IMG/VR virus record: IMGVR_UViG_3300020147_000026
Coordinates: 1 to 23,468 of that record
DNA: 23,468 nt
Reading direction: 5' to 3' (one strand)
From: a virus
Shown here: piece after piece, positions 14,397 to 22,738 of the stretch
How positions within the stretch are numbered: the stretch's first letter is position 1
Layout: each line of letters opens with the position of its first letter
The notes under the pieces: generated by a model
Seen by the model: the letters and a program-made list of their open reading frames with translations, nothing else
What the model was told of the DNA's origin: nothing
Database searches by the model: none
Position numbers and translations under genes: made by a program

Positions 14397-14854
14397 TAAT
14401 TACCGGCGATAAATTGCTTCCAGTTTATAGCATTGCGTATTTGCCAGTCTCTGGACTTTAGTTGATTCATGATGGAGTCTAGGAGAATTCCAATTGATTC
14501 ATAGTATTCAATTCTTGATTGGAGTCTTGCTATATCCATATCTCCTTGGAGGAGTTCTTCCATTTCAGATTTGATTGGTTTTACGCCTTGCCATTGTGTC
14601 CAACCAGCTTCAATCAATTCTTCTTTTGTCATCTCTCCTTTATAGTATTTAATCTTCTTGGCGCGAAGCAGTTTCATGTCAAAGTTAACCTTACTAATCT
14701 TTGACTTATTGCTTATCAAATACCCAAGATACTTAGAATGTAGAGATGATGTTTTAATTGCTGACTTATCAAGATGGTCGTCGTCAATTACTGAGTCTTT
14801 TTCCCATTCTGATAATAGATTATCAATAAATGTAGGTGCTGCACCAGTTGTCAT
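14396..14854 (-). CDS. uvsY: recombination mediator UvsY
   Basis: UvsY loads the UvsX recombinase onto single strands coated with gp32. The C-terminal half matches T4 UvsY (137 residues), with the final stretch LKSRDWQIRNAINWKQFIAGN corresponding to the T4 end in order and spacing. The frame is open from an ATG at 14878, but that overlaps the gene upstream by 23 bases without a ribosome site. I prefer the ATG at 14854, two bases after that gene's stop, giving 152 residues. uvsX is not in the window. Confidence 0.9.
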   Translation of the reverse strand: MTTGAAPTFIDNLLSEWEKDSVIDDDHLDKSAIKTSSLHSKYLGYLISNKSKISKVNFDMKLLRAKKIKYYKGEMTKEELIEAGWTQWQGVKPIKSEMEELLQGDMDIARLQSRIEYYESIGILLDSIMNQLKSRDWQIRNAINWKQFIAGN

Positions 14855-14855
14855 A

Positions 14856-15407
14856 TTATTCAAGGTCTTCAAAATCAAATGATGTGTATTTCAATTCAAC
14901 CGTTGCTCGTAGATATTCAACATCAACAGAAGAATTAGTGAATGTAATTCCGGATAGAGCTAATGGATAGACATCCTTGAAACTAATTGTTTGGATATGA
15001 GTGTTATTATTTCCATATACTATTAGTTTAGCATCTGAATGCATCTTTAGTAAATCAGAAGAATTTGGTTGATTTTGTGGAACTGAAACGCCGTCAACGA
15101 ATTGATTCCATTGCTCATTATTATCTGGGAATGTTAAACCTTGCATCCATTTAAAAACGGACTTATAATTCTCCATGCTTTCATCAACAAGAAATTCAAC
15201 CGTAAGAATTTCAAATGTTAGTTTTTCAGCTGGAATAGATACATCAACGAATGGAGTTGCTTGTATAGATTCTTGCATAGACACACCAGGAACGTTACCT
15301 GACTGTGAAAAGAATACCACTCCCGGCAGCTTATCAATAATTAATTGAAACCCATTAGGAGATAATGGATTAATCTTTTCTGGCCAAGGACAAATAAATT
15401 TAGACAT
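14856..15407 (-). CDS. tail-tube-fold virion protein, candidate tail completion protein gp3
   Basis: A 183-residue protein. LPGVVFFSQSGNVPGVSMQES followed by beta strands and TVEFLVDESMENYKSVFKWMQGL is the pattern of tail-tube-fold proteins, also seen in the gp19 gene of this window (LPGSVVAEIPVP...). In marine T4-like phages the gene between gp23 and uvsY is, as I recall, the tail completion protein gp3, so position and fold both suggest that role: capping the tube end. The name is inferred. An early promoter for the opposite strand overlaps its ribosome-binding region. Confidence 0.6.
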   Translation of the reverse strand: MSKFICPWPEKINPLSPNGFQLIIDKLPGVVFFSQSGNVPGVSMQESIQATPFVDVSIPAEKLTFEILTVEFLVDESMENYKSVFKWMQGLTFPDNNEQWNQFVDGVSVPQNQPNSSDLLKMHSDAKLIVYGNNNTHIQTISFKDVYPLALSGITFTNSSVDVEYLRATVELKYTSFDFEDLE

Positions 15408-15411
15408 AATG

Positions 15412-15440
15412 TTTACTTTTAATTGAAAGAGTTATAAAAT
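15412..15440 (+). promoter_or_regulatory. early-type promoter facing right
   Basis: The -35 TTTACT within GTTTACTT (15412-15417), 17-base spacer and -10 TAAAAT (15435-15440), one mismatch from TATAAT. It faces the plus-strand gene and overlaps the leader of the tube-like gene on the other strand. Confidence 0.6.
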
Positions 15441-15484
15441 GTAAGTTAATTATATTTAGTTATTGAATTTAAAGTACAAAATAG

Positions 15485-15778
15485 ATGGAGTGTGTCCATA
15501 TAATGGTTACCTTGCCACGTGAATTTATCGCTATAAGAAAATATCCTGGTTATTTTTGGAATTCTATCGATAAAAGGTTATATTCCTTAAAAAAGTTTGG
15601 TGTTTTAAATCCTTTAAAAAGACAAAAACATTGGAAACTTAAAATTAATGGATATTTCATTTCTCATCAAGGGAAACAATTGTTCTTGTTTGAGAAAGAA
15701 CTTATAAATCTTACTCATTTTAATTATGAAATTCCAGCTAATTGTTCCTATAAATTCTATTCTGTGGAAGAAAAATGA
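15485..15778 (+). CDS. lone plus-strand small protein, NUMOD4-like in pattern
   Basis: The only plus-strand gene with support in this window, 97 residues. IRKYPGYFWNSIDKRLYSLKKFGVLNPLK followed (in separate parts) by GYFISHQGKQLFLFEKEL resembles the NUMOD4-type DNA-recognition module of homing endonucleases: a P-G-Y start, R/Y-S-L-K, then G-Y with beta strands. No nuclease motif is visible, so it may be a free DNA-binding module or an endonuclease remnant. The start could also be ATG 15503, which has GGAG 12 bases before it. An early-type promoter lies upstream and a terminator follows, so it is a self-contained unit dropped between late genes. Confidence 0.65.
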   Translation: MECVHIMVTLPREFIAIRKYPGYFWNSIDKRLYSLKKFGVLNPLKRQKHWKLKINGYFISHQGKQLFLFEKELINLTHFNYEIPANCSYKFYSVEEK

Positions 15779-15779
15779 A

Positions 15780-15801
15780 AAAGGAGACCGAAGTCTCCTT
15801 T
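15780..15801. terminator. bidirectional terminator between gp23 and the plus-strand gene
   Basis: A 9-bp stem AAAGGAGAC/GTCTCCTTT. On the minus strand the loop is TTCG closed by C-G, and TTTTCATTTTTC follows, a strong terminator for gp23 transcripts. On the plus strand CTTTG follows, weaker, and ends the small plus-strand gene. Confidence 0.85.
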
Positions 15802-15823
15802 CTTTGTACTGCTAAACTTCTAA

Positions 15824-17167
15824 TTACAGAAGGTTCGTTACTCTGAACTTGCTGTAGTAGTAGTTATTACCTGCTGCTAGACCGTTACCAGCTGCATCAA
15901 GCGACGTGAATGGGTTGGCTACCATACCATATCTTGTCTTGTATGCAATCTTTGGTTGGAACGTATCTGGGTCAGTTGTTTTGTACATTTGCAATGGAAT
16001 ATATGGGCAGTAGTACATACCAGCATCCCATGCAGAAGGACCTTTATAACCTACCAATACGAATTGGTTAGCACCGTAGTTTGAAGCGTATGGGTCAACA
16101 TAAACCTTCATACCATTCTTAAGAACACCAGCAAATGTTGAGTTTGCTTCGTCTACAGAAAGGTTGTTTTGCAGAGCTGGATTGTAGTCCAGAATACCTG
16201 CCATCATAAGAGCCGAAGCTACATCTGATGAGCAAAGAAGGAAGTTAGCCTTACCTCTACGTGTTCTTTGAGCAACAACGTTCGCATCTCTTTCGATTTG
16301 GAACATCAGACCCTTGAACTTTTCAACTGACCAACGACCATTTGAATCTACATCAAGGTCGAATGTACCAGCTGTTGCTGTGTTGTTTTGAGCACCTGCT
16401 TTAGCTGAAACGTAAATGTTACGAATAACTTCACGGTTCATTTCGCTAAGAATTTCTGTTGAAAGAATCTTGCTCAATTCGCCTTCAGCTGAAAGACCAT
16501 GAACTGATTGCAAGTCTTGTGCCAATTCGATTGTGTATTCAGCTTTCAATGCACGTGTTTGCGCTGTAACTGAAGTACGTTCGATAGTGAATGACATTTC
16601 ATTGAATGTACCACCACCTGAGCTACCAAGAGCTTCTGCAGAAGCAGTTGTCATACCTGTACCGTATGTGTATGGGTCATCGAAAGGACCTGTACCTGCA
16701 TGAGCACCTGAACCTGTACGACCTGATTCAGCTGTTGACTTACCTGAGAAGTCTGAATCTGCTTCGTTGAACAAAGCTTCGTTACCTGATTGACCACCGT
16801 AACGAGCCTTCATCGCGAAGATAAGACCTGTAGGCTGTGTCAAAGGTTGAACACCACAAAGGTCATAAGCAATCATTTGTGGCATTGCTCTACGAACCAA
16901 GCTGATAAGCACTGGGTCATAACCAGCAACTGTAGCACCTGTTAGGGTACCTGCACCACCAAGAGCTAAACCACCACCACCAGCGTTAGCGTGAGCTGCC
17001 TCATTAAGAGGTTGACCACCATTAGCCTTGATTGCTTCTCTTTCTTGGTTTTCCAAGCAAACGGCAGTAACTTCTCTACGGTGCTTGTCAGTAATTTTTG
17101 GAGAGTTTGAATCATCCAATACTGGAGCCCATTTTTCAACTAATTGTTGAACTGTTAAATTTTCCAT
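15824..17167 (-). CDS. 23: major capsid protein gp23
   Basis: Precursor of the hexamer-forming shell protein, 447 residues (T4: 521). The conserved SLVRRAMPQMIAYDLCGVQPL region is at about residues 90-110, followed by PTGLIFAMKARYG and the C-terminal RYGMVANPF. The segment LNE|AAHA at residues 54-60 fits the gp21 cleavage rule (Leu/Ile-x-Glu), so mature protein would start at Ala57. A late promoter TATAAATA lies at 17195-17202, and the strong UUCG terminator follows the gene. The high expression expected of this gene fits both. The shorter length probably reflects a smaller insertion domain. Confidence 0.97.
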   Translation of the reverse strand: MENLTVQQLVEKWAPVLDDSNSPKITDKHRREVTAVCLENQEREAIKANGGQPLNEAAHANAGGGGLALGGAGTLTGATVAGYDPVLISLVRRAMPQMIAYDLCGVQPLTQPTGLIFAMKARYGGQSGNEALFNEADSDFSGKSTAESGRTGSGAHAGTGPFDDPYTYGTGMTTASAEALGSSGGGTFNEMSFTIERTSVTAQTRALKAEYTIELAQDLQSVHGLSAEGELSKILSTEILSEMNREVIRNIYVSAKAGAQNNTATAGTFDLDVDSNGRWSVEKFKGLMFQIERDANVVAQRTRRGKANFLLCSSDVASALMMAGILDYNPALQNNLSVDEANSTFAGVLKNGMKVYVDPYASNYGANQFVLVGYKGPSAWDAGMYYCPYIPLQMYKTTDPDTFQPKIAYKTRYGMVANPFTSLDAAGNGLAAGNNYYYSKFRVTNLL

Positions 17168-17194
17168 AATTCTTTCTCTTTTGGGTTATATAAT

Positions 17195-17202
17195 TATTTA
17201 TA
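17195..17202 (-). promoter_or_regulatory. late promoter of gp23
   Basis: Exact TATAAATA box on the minus strand, 28 bases before the gp23 start codon. Confidence 0.85.
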
Positions 17203-17223
17203 CTTTAAAAGATTTCTATATAA

Positions 17224-18075
17224 TTAAGAATTAGCCTTGGCTAGTGTCTCAACATACAGTCTCATGTTTGGAGAAAGTTCTTTCTTAGTTTCTTTCTCTT
17301 CAACTTCTTCTAAAATTGGGTCATCTGTAATTACGTCTTCATTAATCTTAGTAGCTGGTTGTTTCTTATTGAAGAATGTTTCCTTCATGTTTTCCAGCTT
17401 AACTCTGAATGAATCTTCATCATCAAATGATAAATCTTCAGCAAACAAACGGAACTTTTCTGAATCAACATCTGTCAGACCTTCAGACAGAGAATCAACT
17501 AGAGCAGCTCTTTTGCCTTCATTAATAGACTTAATAAGCTCGATATTAGTTTTTACCGATTCAGCTAATTTTTCAGATGTTTCAGAAAGCTTTTCTTCAA
17601 GTTCTGATACAAGGTCAACCTTTTCATCAGATACTTGGATATTGTTTTCTACAAACAACTTGTGCAAACCAGTAATCAGATTTTCGCTAATTTCTAGCTT
17701 AATACCACTTTCCAGGGCAACTTCATTATCATTCAACCACTGCTCAACTACATAGTTGAGAAACCCATCAACATGTTCAACTAACCCTTCTTTTACTTCT
17801 TCCTTATGCTCTTCTAATTTCTTGTCATAAGATTCTTCAAGACGTTCAATTTCCGCCTTAACTCTTGTAACCACAGCAGATTCGAAAATCGCTCCTGCTT
17901 TAGTTTTAAATTCTTCAGACAATGCGTCTTCACCTTCGAACAAAGCACTGATATCTTCTTTAATAGTGTCTGTCTTAGTTTCTTTATTGTCTAAGTCTTC
18001 TGAAGTTTCTAGTTCTTCAGAGATGATTTTCGAATCTTTAAGCAATTCGTTAATTTGTTCGTTAATTGGTGGCAT
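17224..18075 (-). CDS. 22: prohead scaffold core protein gp22
   Basis: Main protein of the assembly core that shapes the prohead and is then chopped up by gp21. It has 283 residues (T4: 269) and is highly charged and helical throughout, with coiled-coil segments at about 75-110 and 155-190, and the typical C-terminal NMRLYVETLAKAN. AGGAG lies about nine bases before the ATG, and a late-promoter-like GATAAATA lies just upstream. It stands between protease gp21 and capsid gp23, the T4 order. Confidence 0.93.
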   Translation of the reverse strand: MPPINEQINELLKDSKIISEELETSEDLDNKETKTDTIKEDISALFEGEDALSEEFKTKAGAIFESAVVTRVKAEIERLEESYDKKLEEHKEEVKEGLVEHVDGFLNYVVEQWLNDNEVALESGIKLEISENLITGLHKLFVENNIQVSDEKVDLVSELEEKLSETSEKLAESVKTNIELIKSINEGKRAALVDSLSEGLTDVDSEKFRLFAEDLSFDDEDSFRVKLENMKETFFNKKQPATKINEDVITDDPILEEVEEKETKKELSPNMRLYVETLAKANS

Positions 18076-18097
18076 TTGTTAATTCTCCTATATTATT

Positions 18098-18105
18098 TAT
18101 TTATC
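18098..18105 (-). promoter_or_regulatory. probable late promoter of gp22 (GATAAATA)
   Basis: One mismatch to TATAAATA. The spacing to the AGGAG and start codon, and the sequence between (ATATAGGAGAA), closely copy the layout at gp19, which has a perfect box. Confidence 0.5.
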
Positions 18106-18751
18106 TTAATTTTTCTAGAAAATCTTCGAATAACCTGATGCGAATTTCATCAAGTTGTTTAGAATTAGCTCTCTTAACTATATTCTTAGATTCTTCTATA
18201 TCTCTTTCAACATAATGTCCATCAACAAATACCCACTCTTTGCCTTCCATTATGCCATCGACAAAAGCGTCTGGGGCAGATGGGTCAGCAACAATGTCGG
18301 CTGCAGTAGCAAGTCTAAAGTCGTTTTGAACAATGTTAACACCTTCGCTGTTTAGCTTAAGAGAACCAAGAGCTCTTGATGAAACACCTAAACGACCTCC
18401 TCCTTCCATGATACCTTTGGCAATATTGCCCATTGGTGTATCTAGAACGAGAGCCTTACCTACCCAATTAGTACCTTCTTTTGTTAGTTCCACGATTCTA
18501 TGTGAAACCTTATCCAGATTAATAGTGAACGAATTTGGGTGATTCAGTTCACCAAAGGCTGTATTTTTATCCACAGACTCAGTAATATATCTCTTTACTT
18601 CTTTGTCCATTACTGACTCAGGATACATTCTTCTATTTCTGTTCTTGATGTTAGACTGGAGCATAATACCTTTAATATAAAGGTTCTTTTTACCAGACAC
18701 TTCTTCAACAAGAACTTCTGTTTCTTCAACTAATTCTCTTATCAGTTTCAT
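18101..18751 (-). CDS. 21: prohead maturation protease gp21
   Basis: Serine protease that cleaves the core, shell and itself during head maturation. It has 216 residues (T4: 212). The motif FGELNHP provides His71, and GVSSRALG (from Gly122) provides the serine (Ser124 or Ser125), in the order of the herpesvirus-assemblin-like fold. His84 in KVSHR could be the third residue. The ATG has AGGA upstream and lies one base after the stop of the gene before it. Confidence 0.95.
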   Translation of the reverse strand: MKLIRELVEETEVLVEEVSGKKNLYIKGIMLQSNIKNRNRRMYPESVMDKEVKRYITESVDKNTAFGELNHPNSFTINLDKVSHRIVELTKEGTNWVGKALVLDTPMGNIAKGIMEGGGRLGVSSRALGSLKLNSEGVNIVQNDFRLATAADIVADPSAPDAFVDGIMEGKEWVFVDGHYVERDIEESKNIVKRANSKQLDEIRIRLFEDFLEKLR

Positions 18752-18752
18752 A

Positions 18753-19172
18753 TTAGCTTCCTACTTCTGTTGGGTCATCTGCTGGTCCAAATATTTCTGG
18801 CTCAAAAGATTGAGAATATCCACCGGCTTTTCTTAGGGATATATACAAATAAGCATCGCCAGTAATTTGAACTCTAATGTCATCAGTATTATTAACATTA
18901 TCGTTAAAACCCATGTTATCGAAAATCAATTCATTGGCGTCTGGACCATTAAGAGTGATGATATCAGTAGAGTCTCTTGTTATTTTGATAGATGATTCTT
19001 CAGCTCCTGACCATGTAAGAGAAATGATATTTACAGTTTGAGTGTCACCATCTTTAAATAATCTGTTAGTAACAAGAAGGTCAGTATCTAAATCAATAGT
19101 TTCATCTGCTGCCGCACCCCAAATTTTTACAGCTGCAAAAGTTTCTGTGTTTCTTAAAATTGCTTTTGACAT
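18753..19172 (-). CDS. conserved head-region protein of unknown role
   Basis: A 139-residue protein, mostly beta strands by eye: ETFAAVKIWG, TQTVNIISLTWSG, SSIKITRDSTDIITL, IRVQITGDAYLYISLRKAGGY. As I recall, proteins with this WSG...LRK-GY pattern sit between gp20 and gp21 in other marine T4-like phages. A beta-sandwich virion or decoration protein is possible. T4 has no clear counterpart. It is co-transcribed with gp21. Confidence 0.7.
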   Translation of the reverse strand: MSKAILRNTETFAAVKIWGAAADETIDLDTDLLVTNRLFKDGDTQTVNIISLTWSGAEESSIKITRDSTDIITLNGPDANELIFDNMGFNDNVNNTDDIRVQITGDAYLYISLRKAGGYSQSFEPEIFGPADDPTEVGS

Positions 19173-19173
19173 G

Positions 19174-19563
19174 TTAAATCTTTCTTAATATTTCCATGAA
19201 ATTATCGACAGACTCTTGCATGTAGTTAACAATATCAGGTTTGTTTGCTAATAAATTAGATAACAATTCTTGTGTTTCTTCTGATATAGCAACAACTTTA
19301 CCGTCAGCTAAAGTGTATCTGTACTTCCCGTTAGAATCTATAACAGTAAATTCTTGGACCACTGGGTCAATGTAAAAACTATTAGATTCGATAATTGCTT
19401 TATAATTATCAATGATAGTATTTGTTAGTTTATCAATATTATGATTCTCTTTTATAGACGACGCTAAATCATCCTCATTGATGTCAATAATATCCGAATA
19501 GACTAAATCTTCTTCGATTTCTTCTTTGAAAATTCTTTGTTTAAGGTCTGAATACTTAATCAT
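19174..19563 (-). CDS. head-region hypothetical protein, positional candidate for gp68
   Basis: A 129-residue acidic protein starting MIKYSDLKQRIFKEEIEED. It lies after the gp67-like genes and before gp21, where T4 carries prohead core gene 68. I see no motif match to gp68, so the link rests on place and length only. Its start overlaps the end of the gene before it. Confidence 0.55.
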   Translation of the reverse strand: MIKYSDLKQRIFKEEIEEDLVYSDIIDINEDDLASSIKENHNIDKLTNTIIDNYKAIIESNSFYIDPVVQEFTVIDSNGKYRYTLADGKVVAISEETQELLSNLLANKPDIVNYMQESVDNFMEILRKI

Positions 19564-19885
19564 CGTCTTTATTTATTTTGTTAAAGGCCTTGTTGATACC
19601 ATCAATTCTCTTTTTCTTGCGTTCAATATGCTTCTTTATTTCATTATCATTAGTTGATTTATTGATAGCCTTATCACTGTTTTTGTAATCTTTATAAGCT
19701 CTTATAGTATAAGCAGAAATAACTTCTTTAGAAATTTCGTCAATGTTAACAATATTATTTGATACTTGCTCTTTTAATTCGGTAACAGAAACGGAAACTC
19801 TTTCATTAATTAAATCTTCAAAAAGATTCATTGATTCAAGAGTGTTTCCACTGATAATAGAGTCAATAAGCTTTTTAATCTGCAT
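19556..19885 (-). CDS. gp67-like prohead core protein, second copy
   Basis: A 109-residue protein whose N terminus (LIDSIISGNTLESMNLFEDLI) matches the N terminus of the next gene upstream (LVDAILSGNTLDAMNAFEEVI), with its C terminus (KRIDGINKAFNKI) matching that gene's end (KRLDGIKKAVDKL). It is therefore a shorter paralog. The N-terminal helix pair also resembles T4 gp67, a core protein cleaved by gp21. It overlaps its neighbour by 11 bases. Confidence 0.7.
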   Translation of the reverse strand: MQIKKLIDSIISGNTLESMNLFEDLINERVSVSVTELKEQVSNNIVNIDEISKEVISAYTIRAYKDYKNSDKAINKSTNDNEIKKHIERKKKRIDGINKAFNKINKDDD

Positions 19886-20591
19886 TAAGCTCTTCCATTA
19901 TTGCTAGAACTTGTTCAGCCTGTTCCTTTGCTAGCTTATCTACAGCCTTTTTAATTCCATCTAATCTCTTAAATGCAATATTTGATTTTGCTTGAGCGGC
20001 TTTTGCTTTTTTCTCAGATGAGTTCTTTAAACCAGCTTCTCTCTCACGATGAGACAAGTGCATTAAGTTATTTGATAATTCAGCATTGGCTGCAGCATTA
20101 CCTGATGCTTTTTTGATATAAGAAGCCAATGTACCTTTTCCAATTTCTTGAATCAGCTCTTCAGCAATTTGTTCTATTTCAACATCTTCAATAGCTTGAT
20201 ATACTTGCTCTGCCTGTTCCTTTGCTAGTTTATCTGCAGCCTTTTTAATACCATTAAGTCTCTTATTGCGAATTTTTTCATGGTATTCACCAGGTTCTGA
20301 CTTCTTACCTACTCTACCTGAAACATGTGCGGAGTGAGCAGCAGAAGTACTTGCCTTCTTAATATAATTAACCAAAGTTCCACCTGAAAGCTCAGCAATC
20401 AATTCTTCTTTGATAGATTCAAGCTGTTCATCTGTGTGTTCTTCTGTTTGGAACATGTCAGCTGTAACATCAGCCTTCAGTGAATCTATACCTTCAGCTG
20501 CTTTATTTCCAATAACCTCTTCAAATGCATTCATAGCATCAAGAGTGTTTCCGCTTAGAATTGCGTCAACTAAATCTCTAGTATTACTCAT
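19875..20591 (-). CDS. 67: gp67-like prohead core protein with internal duplication
   Basis: A 238-residue protein from ATG 20591, chosen because AAGGAG lies just upstream and it overlaps the portal stop as ATGAGTAA; the open frame upstream to 20624 runs inside the portal gene. The N terminus resembles T4 gp67 (80 residues). The rest consists of two repeats, each ending in KRLxGIKKAxDKLAKEQAEQV and containing YIKKAS-x-AA. It is rich in Ala, Lys and Glu and predicted helical, like core proteins digested during maturation. It stands directly after the portal gene, the gene 67 position. Confidence 0.75.
   Translation of the reverse strand: MSNTRDLVDAILSGNTLDAMNAFEEVIGNKAAEGIDSLKADVTADMFQTEEHTDEQLESIKEELIAELSGGTLVNYIKKASTSAAHSAHVSGRVGKKSEPGEYHEKIRNKRLNGIKKAADKLAKEQAEQVYQAIEDVEIEQIAEELIQEIGKGTLASYIKKASGNAAANAELSNNLMHLSHREREAGLKNSSEKKAKAAQAKSNIAFKRLDGIKKAVDKLAKEQAEQVLAIMEELNAD
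19909..20264 (-). repeat. direct repeat inside the gp67-like gene
   Basis: About 62 bases at 19909-19970 and 20203-20264 agree at roughly 87 percent of positions. Both encode the LAKEQAEQV segment and the residues before it. The high DNA identity points to a recent internal duplication. Confidence 0.8.
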
Positions 20592-22119
20592 CCTTATCTC
20601 CTTGTTTTGCCGTCTCCATCTCACCTTGATGAGCAGCGTAATCTAATTGATCTGGTCTTTGTTTCAACATTCTTGAGTTCATGTCTTTTATGTCTTCGTC
20701 TGACAGCCTTAGAATGTTTCTACTAATCCATTCTGAGTCGACATATTTTCCATTAAATGGGTCAATCATTTGAACAGCAGCAAACCTTTGATTCCATAAA
20801 TCATTATCCTTGATTTCGGAATATAAGTTGTCTTTTTTGAAGTCAAATTTGATTAAGTCCTGAAGTTCTTCCCAATCGTCAGCACTGATGATTCCCTTTG
20901 TGATTAACTGAATGCGAAGAGCATCGAGGAACAGTTTAGAGAATTTAGCTCTAAGTCTATCAATAAACTTAGCAAATTTCACTTCATCTCTTGAGATTGC
21001 CGAAGACCTACCCATATCAAACAATCCACCACCTGGGTTTGATTGTAATCTTGATAACGGAACATTCAGTGCAGTGTATAATTTCTTCTGGAAGTATTCA
21101 ACATCGGAAATTTCACCAAGATTTGCTCCGCCAGCAAGAGTAGAAATTTCAGTACCCTTACCACCTTCTCTTCTTGGCATCCAGAAGTCATCAAGAACAG
21201 ACATATGTTTACGATCGTCTTTTACTTCACCACTACTTGCATCGTAAACAATTTTATTTTTATACTTCGCCATCATGTCATTAACGTATTGTTCAGCCTT
21301 AAGTTTAGGCAACGAACCTACATCAATGTAGAATACTCGTCTTTCAGGAGCTCTGGTAACTCTGTAAATTACCGTCGCGTCTTCCATGTATTTAAGTTGG
21401 TTTACTGGCTTGATTGCCTTATGTAGGAAACTAAGAACCATACCAGTATTCTTATCAACGATACCAGATGGTGTGAATATCACCGAGTCTTTGCTTAATT
21501 TTACGCCAGTATTTGATGAACTGTCAATAATACCCTTGTCGTTATAGACGAAATATTCATCAACATCTACAACGATATCGATACCTTTGTTGTTCTTTTT
21601 CTTATGGACATGTTTGACCTTTTTAATTTTTCTTGGGTCAATGAATCGCAGTTCTTGAATACCATTCTTTATATTTTTGTCATCAAGAATTATGAAATGA
21701 TATAATCTACCATCAACATACCAATCCCTAACCAAATCATAAGCATTAGTATTAAACTTTAATAGCTTAAGAATTGTTTTGAATTCTGTATTGAATTTTG
21801 TTTTAATAGCGTCTGAAAGCTTTGTGTCTTCAAGATTAAGTTCTACTAATTTACTGTCGCCCGTATCAACAATCATTTCATTAACGATTTCATCAACGGC
21901 AGTATCACAATCTGAATACATTGAAATTGAGCGATAACGCTTAATCAATTCATATTCATTTTTTAAAACTGTATCTAAATCAAGTGTATGACCAAGAAAA
22001 CCACCAGCAGTAACAGAGGAGTCAACAATAGCAGAACCATCCTGTTGGTCAGGATTTACTACTGATTGAATCTCCTCTGGCTTTTTCGAACGTGTTATTT
22101 CAAAACCAAATACTATCAA
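20584..22119 (-). CDS. 20: portal protein gp20
   Basis: Dodecameric ring at the head vertex through which DNA enters and to which the tail joins. It has 511 residues (T4: 524). Matching segments include YELIKRYRSISMYSDCDTAVDEIVNE near 70-95, LRFIDPRKIKKVK, YRVTRAPERRVFYIDVGSLPK, DFWMPRREGGKGTEI and RDEVKFAKFIDRLR. The start codon is TTG at 22119 with AGGA seven bases before it. It lies 12 bases after gp19 in the usual order 18-19-20. Confidence 0.96.
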   Translation of the reverse strand: MIVFGFEITRSKKPEEIQSVVNPDQQDGSAIVDSSVTAGGFLGHTLDLDTVLKNEYELIKRYRSISMYSDCDTAVDEIVNEMIVDTGDSKLVELNLEDTKLSDAIKTKFNTEFKTILKLLKFNTNAYDLVRDWYVDGRLYHFIILDDKNIKNGIQELRFIDPRKIKKVKHVHKKKNNKGIDIVVDVDEYFVYNDKGIIDSSSNTGVKLSKDSVIFTPSGIVDKNTGMVLSFLHKAIKPVNQLKYMEDATVIYRVTRAPERRVFYIDVGSLPKLKAEQYVNDMMAKYKNKIVYDASSGEVKDDRKHMSVLDDFWMPRREGGKGTEISTLAGGANLGEISDVEYFQKKLYTALNVPLSRLQSNPGGGLFDMGRSSAISRDEVKFAKFIDRLRAKFSKLFLDALRIQLITKGIISADDWEELQDLIKFDFKKDNLYSEIKDNDLWNQRFAAVQMIDPFNGKYVDSEWISRNILRLSDEDIKDMNSRMLKQRPDQLDYAAHQGEMETAKQGDKDE

Positions 22120-22131
22120 AATATAATCCTA

Positions 22132-22719
22132 TTAAACTGGGAAGCTTCCAATTGGTGTATCAATAGATACGTTGATTCCAAGGTCTTCGGATTCAGCTGT
22201 ATTTGAAGTCCAGAAATTGTATCTAAATGTCACATCAAACGTCTCAAGTGTTCCTGATTGTTCATAAGACAATTGGATTGGTCCAATTTCTGTCGGCCAA
22301 GCATCAACAAACTTGTAAGTTTTGATGATTGCCCCGCTTCTATCAAGGTGATGAACTGACAAGTCAACTTGATAATCGGTTGGGTTAGTTCTACCATCCG
22401 TTGTAGTTAGGTTTTGAATTCCATTAGACCATAACTCAAGAGCATTTCTGATACCAAATGAAGTATCATTGATGATTGAGATGTTCCATGGAGCGAATTC
22501 TCTTTCACCTGCTACGTACAGAGTACGACCTCTATACGGAACAGGAATTTCAGCAACAACTGAGCCTGGTAGTTGTGCAGCATTACAAAGGAATTGAGCT
22601 CGTTGCCCAGCAACTACGCCGAAACCTACGAAGTTAGGAAACGCTAGCTCAACTCTAAATTGATTTGCTCTTGCACCACCACCAATAAGATGCGCTTTAA
22701 AATCTGATAAATTTGCCAC
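22132..22719 (-). CDS. 19: tail tube protein gp19
   Basis: Subunit of the inner tail tube, 195 residues (T4: 163). The fold pattern is clear: FRVELAFPNF, CNAAQLPGSVVAEIPVPYRGRTLY, W-N-I-S-I-I-N-D, then AWPTEIGPIQLSYEQSGTLETFDVTFRYNFW. The start is GTG at 22719 with AGGAG eight bases upstream. A perfect late promoter lies at 22739-22746. Confidence 0.95.
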   Translation of the reverse strand: MANLSDFKAHLIGGGARANQFRVELAFPNFVGFGVVAGQRAQFLCNAAQLPGSVVAEIPVPYRGRTLYVAGEREFAPWNISIINDTSFGIRNALELWSNGIQNLTTTDGRTNPTDYQVDLSVHHLDRSGAIIKTYKFVDAWPTEIGPIQLSYEQSGTLETFDVTFRYNFWTSNTAESEDLGINVSIDTPIGSFPV

Positions 22720-22738
22720 TTTAATTTCTCCTATATCT

